64,000 nt of DNA from assembly GCA_001874255.1 (NCBI GenBank), contig MPDC01000007.1, positions 62,001-126,000 of the forward strand. The letters run 5' to 3'. This DNA comes from Alphaproteobacteria bacterium MedPE-SWcel. Its GTDB lineage: Bacteria > Pseudomonadota > Alphaproteobacteria > Rhodobacterales > Rhodobacteraceae. Position 1 is the first letter of the stretch. Every line of letters begins with the position of its first letter. This document shows, in pieces, positions 51,465 through 59,963 of this stretch. A program made the position numbers and the translations under genes. The notes under the pieces were generated by a model. That model had not been told where the DNA came from and ran no database searches. It saw only the letters and a program-made list of their open reading frames with translations.

Positions 51465-52118
51465 TCATGTGCGCGACAGGATCAGGCAGAGGTTATTGGC
51501 AGGCATGTCGATCTGCGCCGTCAGCTCAAGCCCGCATATGGCGGCCCGGTTGGTGATCTCTGCCACATCCTTGTAGCCGATCTCCGGGTCATGCGCGCGC
51601 AAGGCCGCATCGAACCTCTGGTCTCCGGTGCTCGTCAGGCGGCCCTCGCGGCGGAAGGGGCCGTAGATCACCATCGGGCGGCCGGGCGTCAGGGCGCGCG
51701 CGCTTTCGCCAAGCAGGGTTTCGGCCTCGGCGGCGCTGATCAGGTGCAGCAGGTTGGCCAGCAGGAGCAGATCAAAGGGGCCAATCAGCGCCCCCCAGCC
51801 ATCGGATGTCGCATCAACCGCCGCCGCCAGCGACACATTGCCCAAGGCCGCCTCGCTCACATGGGCGTCAATACTGGCGCGGCGGGTCGCGTCGATGTCG
51901 CTGGGCTGCCAGTCGATTTGCGGCAGGGCCCGCGCCAGACCAACCACATGCTGGCCGGTGCCGCTGGCAATTTCCAGCGCGCGCCCCCGCGCCGGGGCAT
52001 GGGCGGTCACCACCTCCAGAAGCGATGGCAGATTGCGCGCCGCCGAGGGGGCGAACAGCTTGCCGCCTGCGGTGTTTTCGGCAACAGACGCCTGTCCAGG
52101 TACGGAGCGATACGGCAT
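51465..52118 (-). CDS. DUF938 SAM-dependent methyltransferase-like protein
   Basis: 217 residues. DUF938 marks: SVAENTAGGKLFAPSAARN, the SAM-binding glycine motif LEIASGTGQHV, WQPSDID and LLLANLLHLIS, then MVIYGPFRREGR. The family is predicted to methylate an unknown acceptor. Start ATG 52118 overlaps the stop of the upstream FAD-enzyme gene (TGATG), so the two are translationally coupled; the open frame to 52256 is rejected. Confidence 0.88.
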   Translation of the reverse strand: MPYRSVPGQASVAENTAGGKLFAPSAARNLPSLLEVVTAHAPARGRALEIASGTGQHVVGLARALPQIDWQPSDIDATRRASIDAHVSEAALGNVSLAAAVDATSDGWGALIGPFDLLLLANLLHLISAAEAETLLGESARALTPGRPMVIYGPFRREGRLTSTGDQRFDAALRAHDPEIGYKDVAEITNRAAICGLELTAQIDMPANNLCLILSRT

Positions 52119-53203
52119 CAGGAAAACCGCGCGGGGGAGAGCGCCGCTACCGTTTCGGGATCGAGGTCGGGCGCGCGTCCTGCCACCAGATCGCGCAGCA
52201 TCCGGGCAGAGGCCGGGGCGCTCTGGAACCCATACCCGCCCTGACCTGCATACCACCAGAACCCCGGTGCCGCAGGCGCGGCGCCAAACACCGGCACCCC
52301 GTCGGGGGCAAAACTGCGCAGCCCCGCCCAGCTGGTCTCCAGCCGTGTCACGGGGGTGGTCACCATTTCCTCATAGCGCGCGAGGCCTGTGGCCAGAACC
52401 AGATCGTCGGCCCATGCGTCCTGTGGCGCAACCGGGTCGGCATCGGCGGGCGAGACCAACAGCTTGCCCGCCTGCGGTTTGGCATACCATCCCTCGTTGA
52501 CCCCCATCAGCATCGGCCACGCCCGGACGTCCAGCCCGCCGGGGGCCGGCAGCTGCGCCATCGACCGGCGTCTGGGCTGCAGGCCGACCGGCGCCACATC
52601 CGCCAGCTCCGCCACCACATCCGCCCAGGCCCCGGCGGCATTGACGATCTGGCGCGCCTCATACACCGCGTCGCCGGTGTCTGCCCGCCAGCCCGCCGCG
52701 CTGCGGGTGATGGCTTTGACCTCCTGGCGCAGCCGGATCTCGCCACCGGCCTGACGCAGGACCTTGGTCCAATCGAGCATCAGCCGGTCGGTGTCGATAT
52801 CGGTGGCCGTCTCATGAATGGCGGCGTGGCGCAGCACATCCGGGTTCAGGATCGGCACCCGGGCCTGGGCCTGTTCGACCGAAATCTCCTGCAGACCCAT
52901 CTCGGCAAGATCGGCCTCGAAGTCTGCGCGTTCATCGGCCTTGCCCAGCAGCATCAGTCCGCGCGGGCTGAGATAGGTCTCGCGCCCGGCGCCGGGGGTT
53001 TCAAAAAACGAACGGCTGGCCCGCGACAGCGCCTTGATTGCGGGCGGGCCGTAGCCTTCTTCGAACATTGCGGCCGACCGGCCGGAGGCGTGATAGCCGA
53101 GCGACGCCTCGCGTTCCAGCACCAGCACAGAGCCAAGCTCCGACAGATGCGCCGCCGCCCCGATGCCTGCAACGCCGCCGCCGACAACGAGGAAATCGAT
53201 CAT
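52118..53203 (-). CDS. FAD-dependent D-amino acid dehydrogenase, D-arginine dehydrogenase (DauA)-like
   Basis: 361 residues of the DAO family. FAD motif GGGVAG at 8-13. The stretches LEREASLGYHASGRSA (H38), the ETATDIDTDRL segment, VGLQPRRRSM, EGWYAKPQAGKLL and AGLRSFAPDG match, in order and spacing, the regions of Pseudomonas D-arginine dehydrogenase that carry the active-site His, Tyr and Arg. It would oxidise D-amino acids, preferably basic ones, to imino acids. The partner DauB is absent. Start ATG 53203 overlaps the aldo/keto reductase stop by 4 bases. Confidence 0.85.
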   Translation of the reverse strand: MIDFLVVGGGVAGIGAAAHLSELGSVLVLEREASLGYHASGRSAAMFEEGYGPPAIKALSRASRSFFETPGAGRETYLSPRGLMLLGKADERADFEADLAEMGLQEISVEQAQARVPILNPDVLRHAAIHETATDIDTDRLMLDWTKVLRQAGGEIRLRQEVKAITRSAAGWRADTGDAVYEARQIVNAAGAWADVVAELADVAPVGLQPRRRSMAQLPAPGGLDVRAWPMLMGVNEGWYAKPQAGKLLVSPADADPVAPQDAWADDLVLATGLARYEEMVTTPVTRLETSWAGLRSFAPDGVPVFGAAPAAPGFWWYAGQGGYGFQSAPASARMLRDLVAGRAPDLDPETVAALSPARFS

Positions 53204-54150
53204 GCTTCCTCCAGCCGGTCCGTCGCGGGCGCCGGGCGCGGGCTCAGCGCGGCGATCCGCTCATAGAGCTCGGGTGTCATGTCGAGGGTGGTGGCCGCAA
53301 GCGACGGCGCCAGCTGTTCGGAGCTGCGCGCCGACAGGATCGGTGCGGGGCGGGCCGGGTGCGCGGCTGCCCAGGCCACGGCAAGGGTGGCAGCTTCGGT
53401 TCCCAGCTCCTCGGCCAGCTCCAGCAGATCGCGGGCGCAGTGATGCATCCACGCCTGCCCGTAGCGGGTGGCGTAGCGTTCGTCCTCGGCCAGTCGGCCC
53501 GAGCCGCCGCCGCGGGCATATTTCCCGGTCAGCAAGCCGCCACCCAGCGGCGAATAGGGCACCGGCAGAATGTTCTGGTCCTGGCACATCGGCAGGATTT
53601 CCACCTCGGCCTGACGTTTGACCAAGGAATACATCGGTTGCAGCACATCGATCTGCAACCCGAGACGCGCCGCCAGTGCCACCGCCTTCATCACCTGCCA
53701 GGCGGCAAAATTCGACAGGCCGATGTGGCGGATCAGCCCCTGCTGCTTCAATTCGGCAAAGCAGCTCAGCGTCTCCTCCAGGGGCGTCTCCGGGTCGAAG
53801 CGGTGCAGATACAGCAGATCGACACTGTCGAGGTCCAGACGCTGACGACAGATGTCGAATTGCGCCCGCATGTTCGCAGCGCCCGCGCCGCCGGCATAGC
53901 CCACCTTGGTCGCCACAAAGAGGCTCTCGCGCTCGGGGGCGATCAGACGGCCGAGGATCTCTTCGCTGGCGCCCTTCGTATAGACATAGGCGGTGTCGAA
54001 ATGGCGCAGGCCCGCCGCGCGGCAATCGGCGAACATCGCCGCCGAGGCGGCTTCATCGGCGCGGCCTCCGAATTGCATGCAGCCAAAGGCAAAGCGACCA
54101 ATGGGCTGGCCATCAAGGGTGGAAAGCGGGGGGCGTGCGGTCTGGGTCAT
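53200..54150 (-). CDS. Aldo/keto reductase
   Basis: 316 residues. The catalytic tetrad is visible: D and Y in HFDTAYVYTKG, K in VATKVGY and H in LYLHRFDPE. It is a (beta/alpha)8 NADPH-dependent reductase of the AKR superfamily (YajO/AKR12-like). It is the first gene of the operon AKR - DauA-like - DUF938, so it may handle a 2-oxo or imino product, which is not proven. Start ATG 54150 is taken; the frame extends to 54186. Confidence 0.88.
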   Translation of the reverse strand: MTQTARPPLSTLDGQPIGRFAFGCMQFGGRADEAASAAMFADCRAAGLRHFDTAYVYTKGASEEILGRLIAPERESLFVATKVGYAGGAGAANMRAQFDICRQRLDLDSVDLLYLHRFDPETPLEETLSCFAELKQQGLIRHIGLSNFAAWQVMKAVALAARLGLQIDVLQPMYSLVKRQAEVEILPMCQDQNILPVPYSPLGGGLLTGKYARGGGSGRLAEDERYATRYGQAWMHHCARDLLELAEELGTEAATLAVAWAAAHPARPAPILSARSSEQLAPSLAATTLDMTPELYERIAALSPRPAPATDRLEEA

Positions 54151-54268
54151 GGGCGCAGAGTGGCACGCAGATGGCGTGGCTTGCAACGCTGTATTCGCGC
54201 CCGTCTGTCACATTCAGACGCGGCAACGTGAGTGGATCTGTCGGCGTTTTCCGGCTACATCGGACCCC

Positions 54269-54877
54269 ATGTTCGACGCCAAGATCCGCCCCCTCATTGA
54301 TCCGGTCCTGCAGCGACAGGGCGCCCGCCTCGCAGCCCTCGGGGTGAGCGCAAATCAGGTCACGCTGTTCGGGCTGGCGCTGGGGCTGCTGTCGGCCGCG
54401 ATGATCGCGCTGGGCGCGCCGGGTTGGGCTGTGCTGCCGCTCCTGGCCTCGCGTCTGGCCGATGGGCTGGACGGCGCCATCGCCCGCGCCCACCGGCCCA
54501 GCGAGTTTGGCGGCTATCTCGATATTGTCTGCGATTTCACCTTCTACGGCGCGGTGCCGCTCGGCTTTGTCGCCCTTGATCCGGCGGCAAACGGGCTGGC
54601 GGGAGCGGTGCTGCTGTGCAGCTTTTATGCCAATGGCGCGAGCTTCCTCGGCTATGCGGTGCTGGCGGAGAAACGCCAGATGCGCACGGATGCGCGCGGG
54701 ACAAAGACGCTCTATTTCACCGGTGGCCTGCTGGAAGGCGCCGAGACAATCGGGTTTTTCGTGCTGCTGTGCTGCTGGCCTGCGGGGTTCGTGCCGCTGG
54801 CCTGGCTGTTTGGGACCTTGTGTTTCGTCACCGCCGCCACGCGGGTCCTGCTGGCGGCAAAGGTGTTTCGGGACTGA
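54269..54877 (+). CDS. CDP-alcohol phosphatidyltransferase family protein
   Basis: 202-residue integral membrane enzyme. The family motif D-G-x2-A-R-x7-8-G-x3-D-x3-D is present as DGAIARAHRPSEFGGYLD followed by IVCD; the final Asp is the proposed base. It transfers a phosphatidyl group from CDP-diacylglycerol to an alcohol (for example glycerol phosphate, serine, inositol or choline). The acceptor is not evident. It is divergent from the aldo/keto reductase, with ATG 54269 chosen because the conserved N-terminal helix begins there. Confidence 0.86.
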   Translation: MFDAKIRPLIDPVLQRQGARLAALGVSANQVTLFGLALGLLSAAMIALGAPGWAVLPLLASRLADGLDGAIARAHRPSEFGGYLDIVCDFTFYGAVPLGFVALDPAANGLAGAVLLCSFYANGASFLGYAVLAEKRQMRTDARGTKTLYFTGGLLEGAETIGFFVLLCCWPAGFVPLAWLFGTLCFVTAATRVLLAAKVFRD

Positions 54878-55075
54878 TCGCCGCCGGTCTTTCGGGGCCG
54901 CCGCAGGGGGCGGTTTCAGGGCGTGAAACCTGCGAAAATTCTGACGCACCCCATAGATATATGCGTGCGCGCCCGGCGCAACGGGCACAAAAAGTATCAG
55001 CCTTTTTGACCCAATGTTTCGTGCGCGAAACAATAGGTCAGGGTGATTGACCTAAAAAGCGCGACCCCGACATGA

Positions 55076-55103
55076 AAAGACCCGCCGGAGAGGGCGGGTC
55101 TTT
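55076..55103. terminator. Bidirectional terminator downstream of the BMP-family gene
   Basis: AAAGACCCGCC (55076-55086) pairs with GGCGGGTCTTT (55093-55103). Read on the minus strand it lies just past the BMP-family stop and ends in a T-tract. Confidence 0.9.
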
Positions 55104-55124
55104 CGGATCTCAGTCAAGGCGGAT

Positions 55125-56201
55125 TTACTCCGGGATGGAGCCTTCGATGCCTTCGACGTAGAAATTCATGCCGGCCAGGGTGCCGTCATCGGCTGTTTCG
55201 CCTTCTGCGAGGAAATCGGACCCGTCCTGCTTTTTCAGCGGGCCGGTGAAGGGGTTGTACTCGCCCGCGGCCATCGCGTCCTTCAGGGCCAGCGCTTCGG
55301 CTTTGACCTCGGCCGGAACCGCGTCGCTGATCTCACCGATGCCGACCATGCCGGGGCCGATGCCGTCCCAGGTGTCGGTCGAGGTCCAGGTGCCGTCGAT
55401 CACGGCCTTGGTGCGCGCGATGTAGTAGGGGGCCCAGTTGTCGATGATCGAGGAGACGCGCGGCATCGGTCCGTATTCCGCCATATCCGAGGCCTGACCG
55501 AAGGTGATCACATTGCCCGCGGCCTGTGCGGCGGCCTGTGGCGCGGTGGAATCGGTGTGCTGCAGGATCACGTCAGCGCCCTGTTCGATCAGCACCTTGG
55601 CCGCGTCGGCTTCTTTGGCGGGGTCAAACCAGGTGAAGGCCCAGACGATCTTGAACTCGACGTCGGGGTTTACTTTCTTGGCGTGAATATAGGCCGAGTT
55701 GATGCCGCGGATCACTTCGGGGATCGGGTAGGAGCCGATGTAGCCGATGATGTTGCTCTCGGTCATATGGCCCGCGATGGTGCCCTGCACGGCGCGCCCC
55801 TCGTAGAACCGCGCGGAATAGGTGGAGACGTTGTCGGCGCGTTTGTAGCCGGTAGCGTGCTCGAATTTCACATCCGGGAATTTCGCCGCCACGTTGATGG
55901 TCGGATCCATGTAGCCAAAGGAGGTGGTGAAGATCAGGTCGGCGCCCTGCAGCGCCATCTGAGTGATCACGCGCTCGGCGTCGGGGCCTTCGGCGACGTT
56001 CTCGACATAGACGGTTTCGACCGCATCGCCGAATTCCTCGGCCACGGCCTTGCGGCCCTGATCGTGCTCATAGGTCCAGCCGCCATCGCCGACGGGGCCG
56101 ACATAGACAAATCCGACCTTGGTCTTGTCCTGCGCCAGCGCGCCACCGGCGGCCAGACCCAGCGCGACAGCGGCGCTGGCGAATAATGTGGTGAGTTTCA
56201 T
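55125..56201 (-). CDS. BMP-family ABC importer substrate-binding protein (nucleoside/purine type)
   Basis: 358 residues, a BMP-type lipoprotein family member lacking a lipobox here (signal peptide ends GGALA-QDKT). Marks: VGFVYVGPVGDGGWTYEHDQGRK (in part), GADLIFTTSFGYMDPT and VNPDVEFKIVWAFTWFDP. BMP proteins bind nucleosides or related heterocycles. It is the last gene of the xdh-importer operon and has its own terminator. Start ATG 56201 follows a GGGGGAA stretch. Confidence 0.9.
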   Translation of the reverse strand: MKLTTLFASAAVALGLAAGGALAQDKTKVGFVYVGPVGDGGWTYEHDQGRKAVAEEFGDAVETVYVENVAEGPDAERVITQMALQGADLIFTTSFGYMDPTINVAAKFPDVKFEHATGYKRADNVSTYSARFYEGRAVQGTIAGHMTESNIIGYIGSYPIPEVIRGINSAYIHAKKVNPDVEFKIVWAFTWFDPAKEADAAKVLIEQGADVILQHTDSTAPQAAAQAAGNVITFGQASDMAEYGPMPRVSSIIDNWAPYYIARTKAVIDGTWTSTDTWDGIGPGMVGIGEISDAVPAEVKAEALALKDAMAAGEYNPFTGPLKKQDGSDFLAEGETADDGTLAGMNFYVEGIEGSIPE

Positions 56202-56322
56202 GGTATGGGTTCCCCCTGGTTGGTTCCATTGTAGCAGGTCCGCTCCGGTTTTCCCCAAAGCTGGACATCTTCTCAATTGCTCCGGCAGCCAGGCCACCCG
56301 GGCAATGCGACGCCCCCCGAAA

Positions 56323-57243
56323 TCAGCGGGAGGCGTGAAAACTCCGGCCGAGCGACGCAGGCGCGCTGCTCTTGTCGGCGGATAGGATGACGAGCACCAG
56401 AATGGTGATCAGATAGGGCGACATTGCCAGATATTCCACCGGGATAGCAACGCCTGCTGCCTGCAGATTAAGCTGCACAACCGTCACACCGCCAAAAAGA
56501 TAGGCACCCAGAAGCGCCCGCCAGGGCTTCCAGCTGGCAAAGACCACCAGCGCAAGGGCGATCCAGCCGACGCCTGCGGTCATGCCCTCGGTCCACTGCG
56601 GCACCCGGATGAGGCTGATATAGGCCCCGCCCATGCCGGCGCAGGCCCCGCCGAACAGGATCGCCAGGGTGCGGATGCGCACGACCTTGTAGCCCAGCGC
56701 ATGCGCGGCCTCGTGGTTTTCGCCCACCGCCCGCAGGACCAGCCCCGCACGGGTGAATTTCAGCACCACCCAGACTGCGGCGGTCAGGGCGATGCCGAAA
56801 TACAAGATGACGTCATGGGCGAACAGGATCCGCCCCACGACCGGCAGATCCGACAGCACCGGAATGTCGATCCGCCCCATCTGCGGCGGCTTCACCCCCA
56901 CATAGCGCTGCCCCATCAGGGCCGAAAGCCCCAGCCCGAACAGTGTCAACGCCAGTCCGGACGCCACCTGATTGGCCAGAGCGATTTGCGTCAGCGCGGC
57001 AAAGAGCAGCGACAGGACGGCCCCCGCCAGGGCCGCCGCGACAAATCCCGCAAGCGGGGATCCGCTTTCGACGGCGGCGGCAAATCCGGCAATGGCGCCG
57101 GTGATCATCATCCCCTCGACCCCGAGGTTCAGGACGCCCGATTTCTCCACCACCAATTCGCCAATGGCGGCCAGCAACAGCGGCGTCGCCGCCACCATCA
57201 GGGAGGCGATCAACAGGACGGGATTGATTGCAGACAGATCCAT
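56323..57243 (-). CDS. BMP-associated ABC importer permease (second)
   Basis: 306-residue inner-membrane permease of the BPD_transp_2 family. Segments MVAATPLLLAAIGELVVEKSG and NLGVEGMMITGAIAGFAAA are those of the NupC/YufQ-type permease; GGACAGMGGAYISLIRVPQW is the conserved ATPase contact. Start ATG 57243 overlaps the stop of the first permease (TGATG). An in-frame extension to 57717 lies inside that gene and is rejected. Confidence 0.9.
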   Translation of the reverse strand: MDLSAINPVLLIASLMVAATPLLLAAIGELVVEKSGVLNLGVEGMMITGAIAGFAAAVESGSPLAGFVAAALAGAVLSLLFAALTQIALANQVASGLALTLFGLGLSALMGQRYVGVKPPQMGRIDIPVLSDLPVVGRILFAHDVILYFGIALTAAVWVVLKFTRAGLVLRAVGENHEAAHALGYKVVRIRTLAILFGGACAGMGGAYISLIRVPQWTEGMTAGVGWIALALVVFASWKPWRALLGAYLFGGVTVVQLNLQAAGVAIPVEYLAMSPYLITILVLVILSADKSSAPASLGRSFHASR

Positions 57244-58325
57244 CACGCGACCTCCGGCTTGCCAAATGCGATACGGTAATTGGTGAGCAGATCCAGCGCC
57301 AGCAGGAAGAACAGCAACATGCCCTGAAACACCTGAATGGCTGCGGAGGGCAGGCCAAGATTGCCCTGTGCGATGTCGCCGCCAATATAGGTCAGCGCCA
57401 TCAATCCCCCCGCCAGCAGGATGCCGACCGGGTGCAGGCGGCCGAGAAATGCCACGATAATGGCGGTGAACCCGTAGCCCACGTTGAAATCGATCGAGAC
57501 CTGACCAGCCGGGCCGGAGACCTCGAACATCCCCGCCATCCCCGCCAGCGCGCCAGACGCCCCAAGGCAGAACAGGATCAGCCGCGCCGGCCTGACGCCC
57601 GCAAACCGCGCCGCGCGGGGGGCTTCGCCGGTCAGGCGGATGTGATAGCCCAACATGTGCCGGTTCAGCAGCACATAGGCAAAGATCACCGCGATCAGCG
57701 CCGCCACCACCCCCCAATGCATGCCGGTCCCGGTCACGATCTCGGCGTTATGGGCCGACGCATATTGCTGCAGGTTGCGCGATCCCGGAAAGCCGAAGCC
57801 CTCGGGGTTCTTCATCAACCCCAGCGACATCGAGGCCAGGAACTGCTCCGCCACATAGACCAGCATCAGCGACACCAGGATCTCATTGGTGCCGAAGCGG
57901 GTTTTCAGGACCGCGGGGATCATGGCCCAGGCCCAGCCGCCAAGCGCGCCGGCAAACACCATCAGCGGAAAGATGAACCAGCCCTCCATCGGATAGAAGG
58001 CAAGCCCCACCCCGGCGCCGGTCAGGGCCCCGATGATATACTGCCCCTCAGCCCCGATATTCCAGATGCCCGCCCGAAACCCCAGCGACAGGCCAATTGC
58101 GATCAGCACCAGCGGCGCGCCTTTGACCAGAAGCTGCGGCCGGTAATAAAAGGCAAATTCGCCAAAAAGCGGATCCCAGAAAATGGTCAGGATCGCCTCG
58201 ACCGGATCTTTCCCCAAAGTGGCAAACAGCAGCCCCCCCATGATCATCGTCGTCACCACGGCCACCAGCGGCGTGGCCAGCGACCAGACGCGCGAGGCCT
58301 GCGGGCGTTTCTCAAGCCGGATCAT
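57243..58325 (-). CDS. BMP-associated ABC importer permease (first)
   Basis: 360-residue permease (YufP/NupP type) with about nine hydrophobic segments. Marks: GLSLGFRAGIWNIGAEGQYIIGA (in part), GTNEILVSLMLVYVAEQFL and FLGRLHPVGILLAGGLMALTYIGG (in part). The start ATG 58325 is 10 bases after AAGGGG; ATG 58334 lies too close to that site. A dispersed repeat separates it from the upstream ATPase gene. Confidence 0.9.
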   Translation of the reverse strand: MIRLEKRPQASRVWSLATPLVAVVTTMIMGGLLFATLGKDPVEAILTIFWDPLFGEFAFYYRPQLLVKGAPLVLIAIGLSLGFRAGIWNIGAEGQYIIGALTGAGVGLAFYPMEGWFIFPLMVFAGALGGWAWAMIPAVLKTRFGTNEILVSLMLVYVAEQFLASMSLGLMKNPEGFGFPGSRNLQQYASAHNAEIVTGTGMHWGVVAALIAVIFAYVLLNRHMLGYHIRLTGEAPRAARFAGVRPARLILFCLGASGALAGMAGMFEVSGPAGQVSIDFNVGYGFTAIIVAFLGRLHPVGILLAGGLMALTYIGGDIAQGNLGLPSAAIQVFQGMLLFFLLALDLLTNYRIAFGKPEVA

Positions 58326-58367
58326 ATATCCCATCCCCTTTGGCCAAAGCTGTGCTCTCCGGTCCTG

Positions 58368-58430
58368 TTCATCTTTTTCCAAATACCTCCGCCGGAGGCT
58401 CCCGACGGCTGCGCCCGGCCCTCGGGGCCG
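58368..58430 (-). repeat. Dispersed GC-hairpin/TATTT element, intergenic copy
   Basis: On the minus strand: a GGCCCC-rich hairpin (58416-58430), then CCTCCGGCGGAGG (58386-58398), then TATTTGGAAAAAGATGAA (to 58368). The plus-strand core TTCATCTTTTTCCAAATACC matches that of the copy at 62089 with one gap and one substitution. From memory, closely similar sequences are abundant in Rhodobacterales genomes between genes. Confidence 0.85.
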
Positions 58431-58442
58431 TTGGTTCGGGCG

Positions 58443-59963
58443 CTAGACATGCGCCACTTCCATGCCATGAGCGCCCCCCATCATCAGGCCGATCTCCTCC
58501 ACCGTCAGCGCTGTGGTTGGGCGCGGCGGCGACAATGTCCCCTCATTCAGCGCGGCAAAATTGTCGGAAATCTCCATCAGTTCGTCGAGATCCTGACTGA
58601 TGCAGATGACCGCCGCTCCCCCCGCCGCCAGATCCAGCAGCGCCTGCCGGATCGCGGCGGCTGCGGCGGCATCAACGCCCCAGGTGGGCTGATTGACAAC
58701 CAGCACCTCGGGACGCTGCAGGACCTCGCGCCCGATGACGAATTTCTGCAGGTTTCCCCCCGACAGCGAGCGCGCGGCATTCTCCGGACCGGGCGTGCGC
58801 ACGTCAAAGGACGTGATGATGGCCTCGGCAAAGCTGCGCGCGGCCCCCCACCTGAGAAACCCGCGGCGGTCCAGCCCCTCGCGCACCGACCCGGTCAGTA
58901 GCGCGTTTTCCGTCAGGCTCATATCCGGGGCCGCCGCATGGCCAAGCCGCTCTTCGGGGGCGGTCAGTACCCCGAGCGCCCGGCGGGCGGTGGGGCCCAT
59001 ATGGCCAATGGCGCGGCCGTCGAACATCACCGCCTCTCGCGGCGTCGTCACCTCGCCGGAGAGCACCGACAACAATTCGTCCTGCCCATTGCCCGCGACC
59101 CCGCCAATACCAAGGATCTCGCCCCGGCGCACCGACAGCTGCAGGCCCTGGAGGGCGGTGCCAAAAGCCGAGGGCGCCGGCACCGACAGGTCGCTGATCG
59201 CCAGGGCCACGGCTCCGAACTCGCGATCCGACCGTTCGGGTGTCTTCAGAGCCGTGCCCACCATCAGCTCTGCCATGTCACGCGCCGAGGTTTCGGCCGG
59301 GATGCATTCGCCGACATTGCGGCCCAACCTCAGGATGGTCGCGTGATCGCACAGCGCCCGGATCTCTTCCAGCTTGTGGCTGATATACAGGATCGAGGTG
59401 CCCTCGCTCTTCAGCTTGCGCAGGGTTTCGAACAGGATTTCCACCTCCTGCGGGGTCAGCACGCTGGTCGGTTCATCCATGATCAGCAGCTTCGGATCCT
59501 GCAGCAGACAGCGGATGATCTCCACCCGCTGGCGCTCCCCCGCCGACAGGGCCCCTACCGTCCGGTAGGGATCAAGCGGCAAGCCATAGGCCTCCGAGAC
59601 CTCGCGGATGCGGGCGGCAAGATCACGCATCGGCGGCGGGGTCTCCATGCCAAGCGCGATATTCTCCGCCACGTTGAGCGCATCGAACAGCGAGAAATGC
59701 TGAAATACCATGGCGATCCCATCGGCGCGGGCCTGCCGGGGCTCGGCGGGCTCAAAGGGCTGCCCGCGCAGGGTCATCTGCCCCGAATCCGGTTTCACCA
59801 GCCCGTAGATCATCTTGACCAGGGTGGATTTCCCCGCCCCGTTCTCTCCCAACAGCGCATGAACCTCGCCGGTGCCGATCACGAAAGAGACCTTGTCGTT
59901 GGCCACCACCCCCGGATAGGCCTTGGTCAACCCGTCGAGGGTCAGTAGCGCAGATGTGCTCAC
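58443..59963 (-). CDS. BMP-associated ABC importer ATP-binding protein
   Basis: 506-residue tandem ATPase of the YufO/NupO type. Domain 1: Walker A GENGAGKST, signature LSAGERQRVEI and Walker B LLIMDEPTSVL. Domain 2: degenerate Walker A (GVAGNGQDEL), signature LSGGNLQKFVI and VLVVNQPTWGVDAA, where N-Q replace D-E, as is usual for this family. Start GTG 59963 follows AAGGAGCACCGC and overlaps the xdhC stop (GTGA), which ties import to purine oxidation in one transcript. Confidence 0.9.
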   Translation of the reverse strand: MSTSALLTLDGLTKAYPGVVANDKVSFVIGTGEVHALLGENGAGKSTLVKMIYGLVKPDSGQMTLRGQPFEPAEPRQARADGIAMVFQHFSLFDALNVAENIALGMETPPPMRDLAARIREVSEAYGLPLDPYRTVGALSAGERQRVEIIRCLLQDPKLLIMDEPTSVLTPQEVEILFETLRKLKSEGTSILYISHKLEEIRALCDHATILRLGRNVGECIPAETSARDMAELMVGTALKTPERSDREFGAVALAISDLSVPAPSAFGTALQGLQLSVRRGEILGIGGVAGNGQDELLSVLSGEVTTPREAVMFDGRAIGHMGPTARRALGVLTAPEERLGHAAAPDMSLTENALLTGSVREGLDRRGFLRWGAARSFAEAIITSFDVRTPGPENAARSLSGGNLQKFVIGREVLQRPEVLVVNQPTWGVDAAAAAAIRQALLDLAAGGAAVICISQDLDELMEISDNFAALNEGTLSPPRPTTALTVEEIGLMMGGAHGMEVAHV

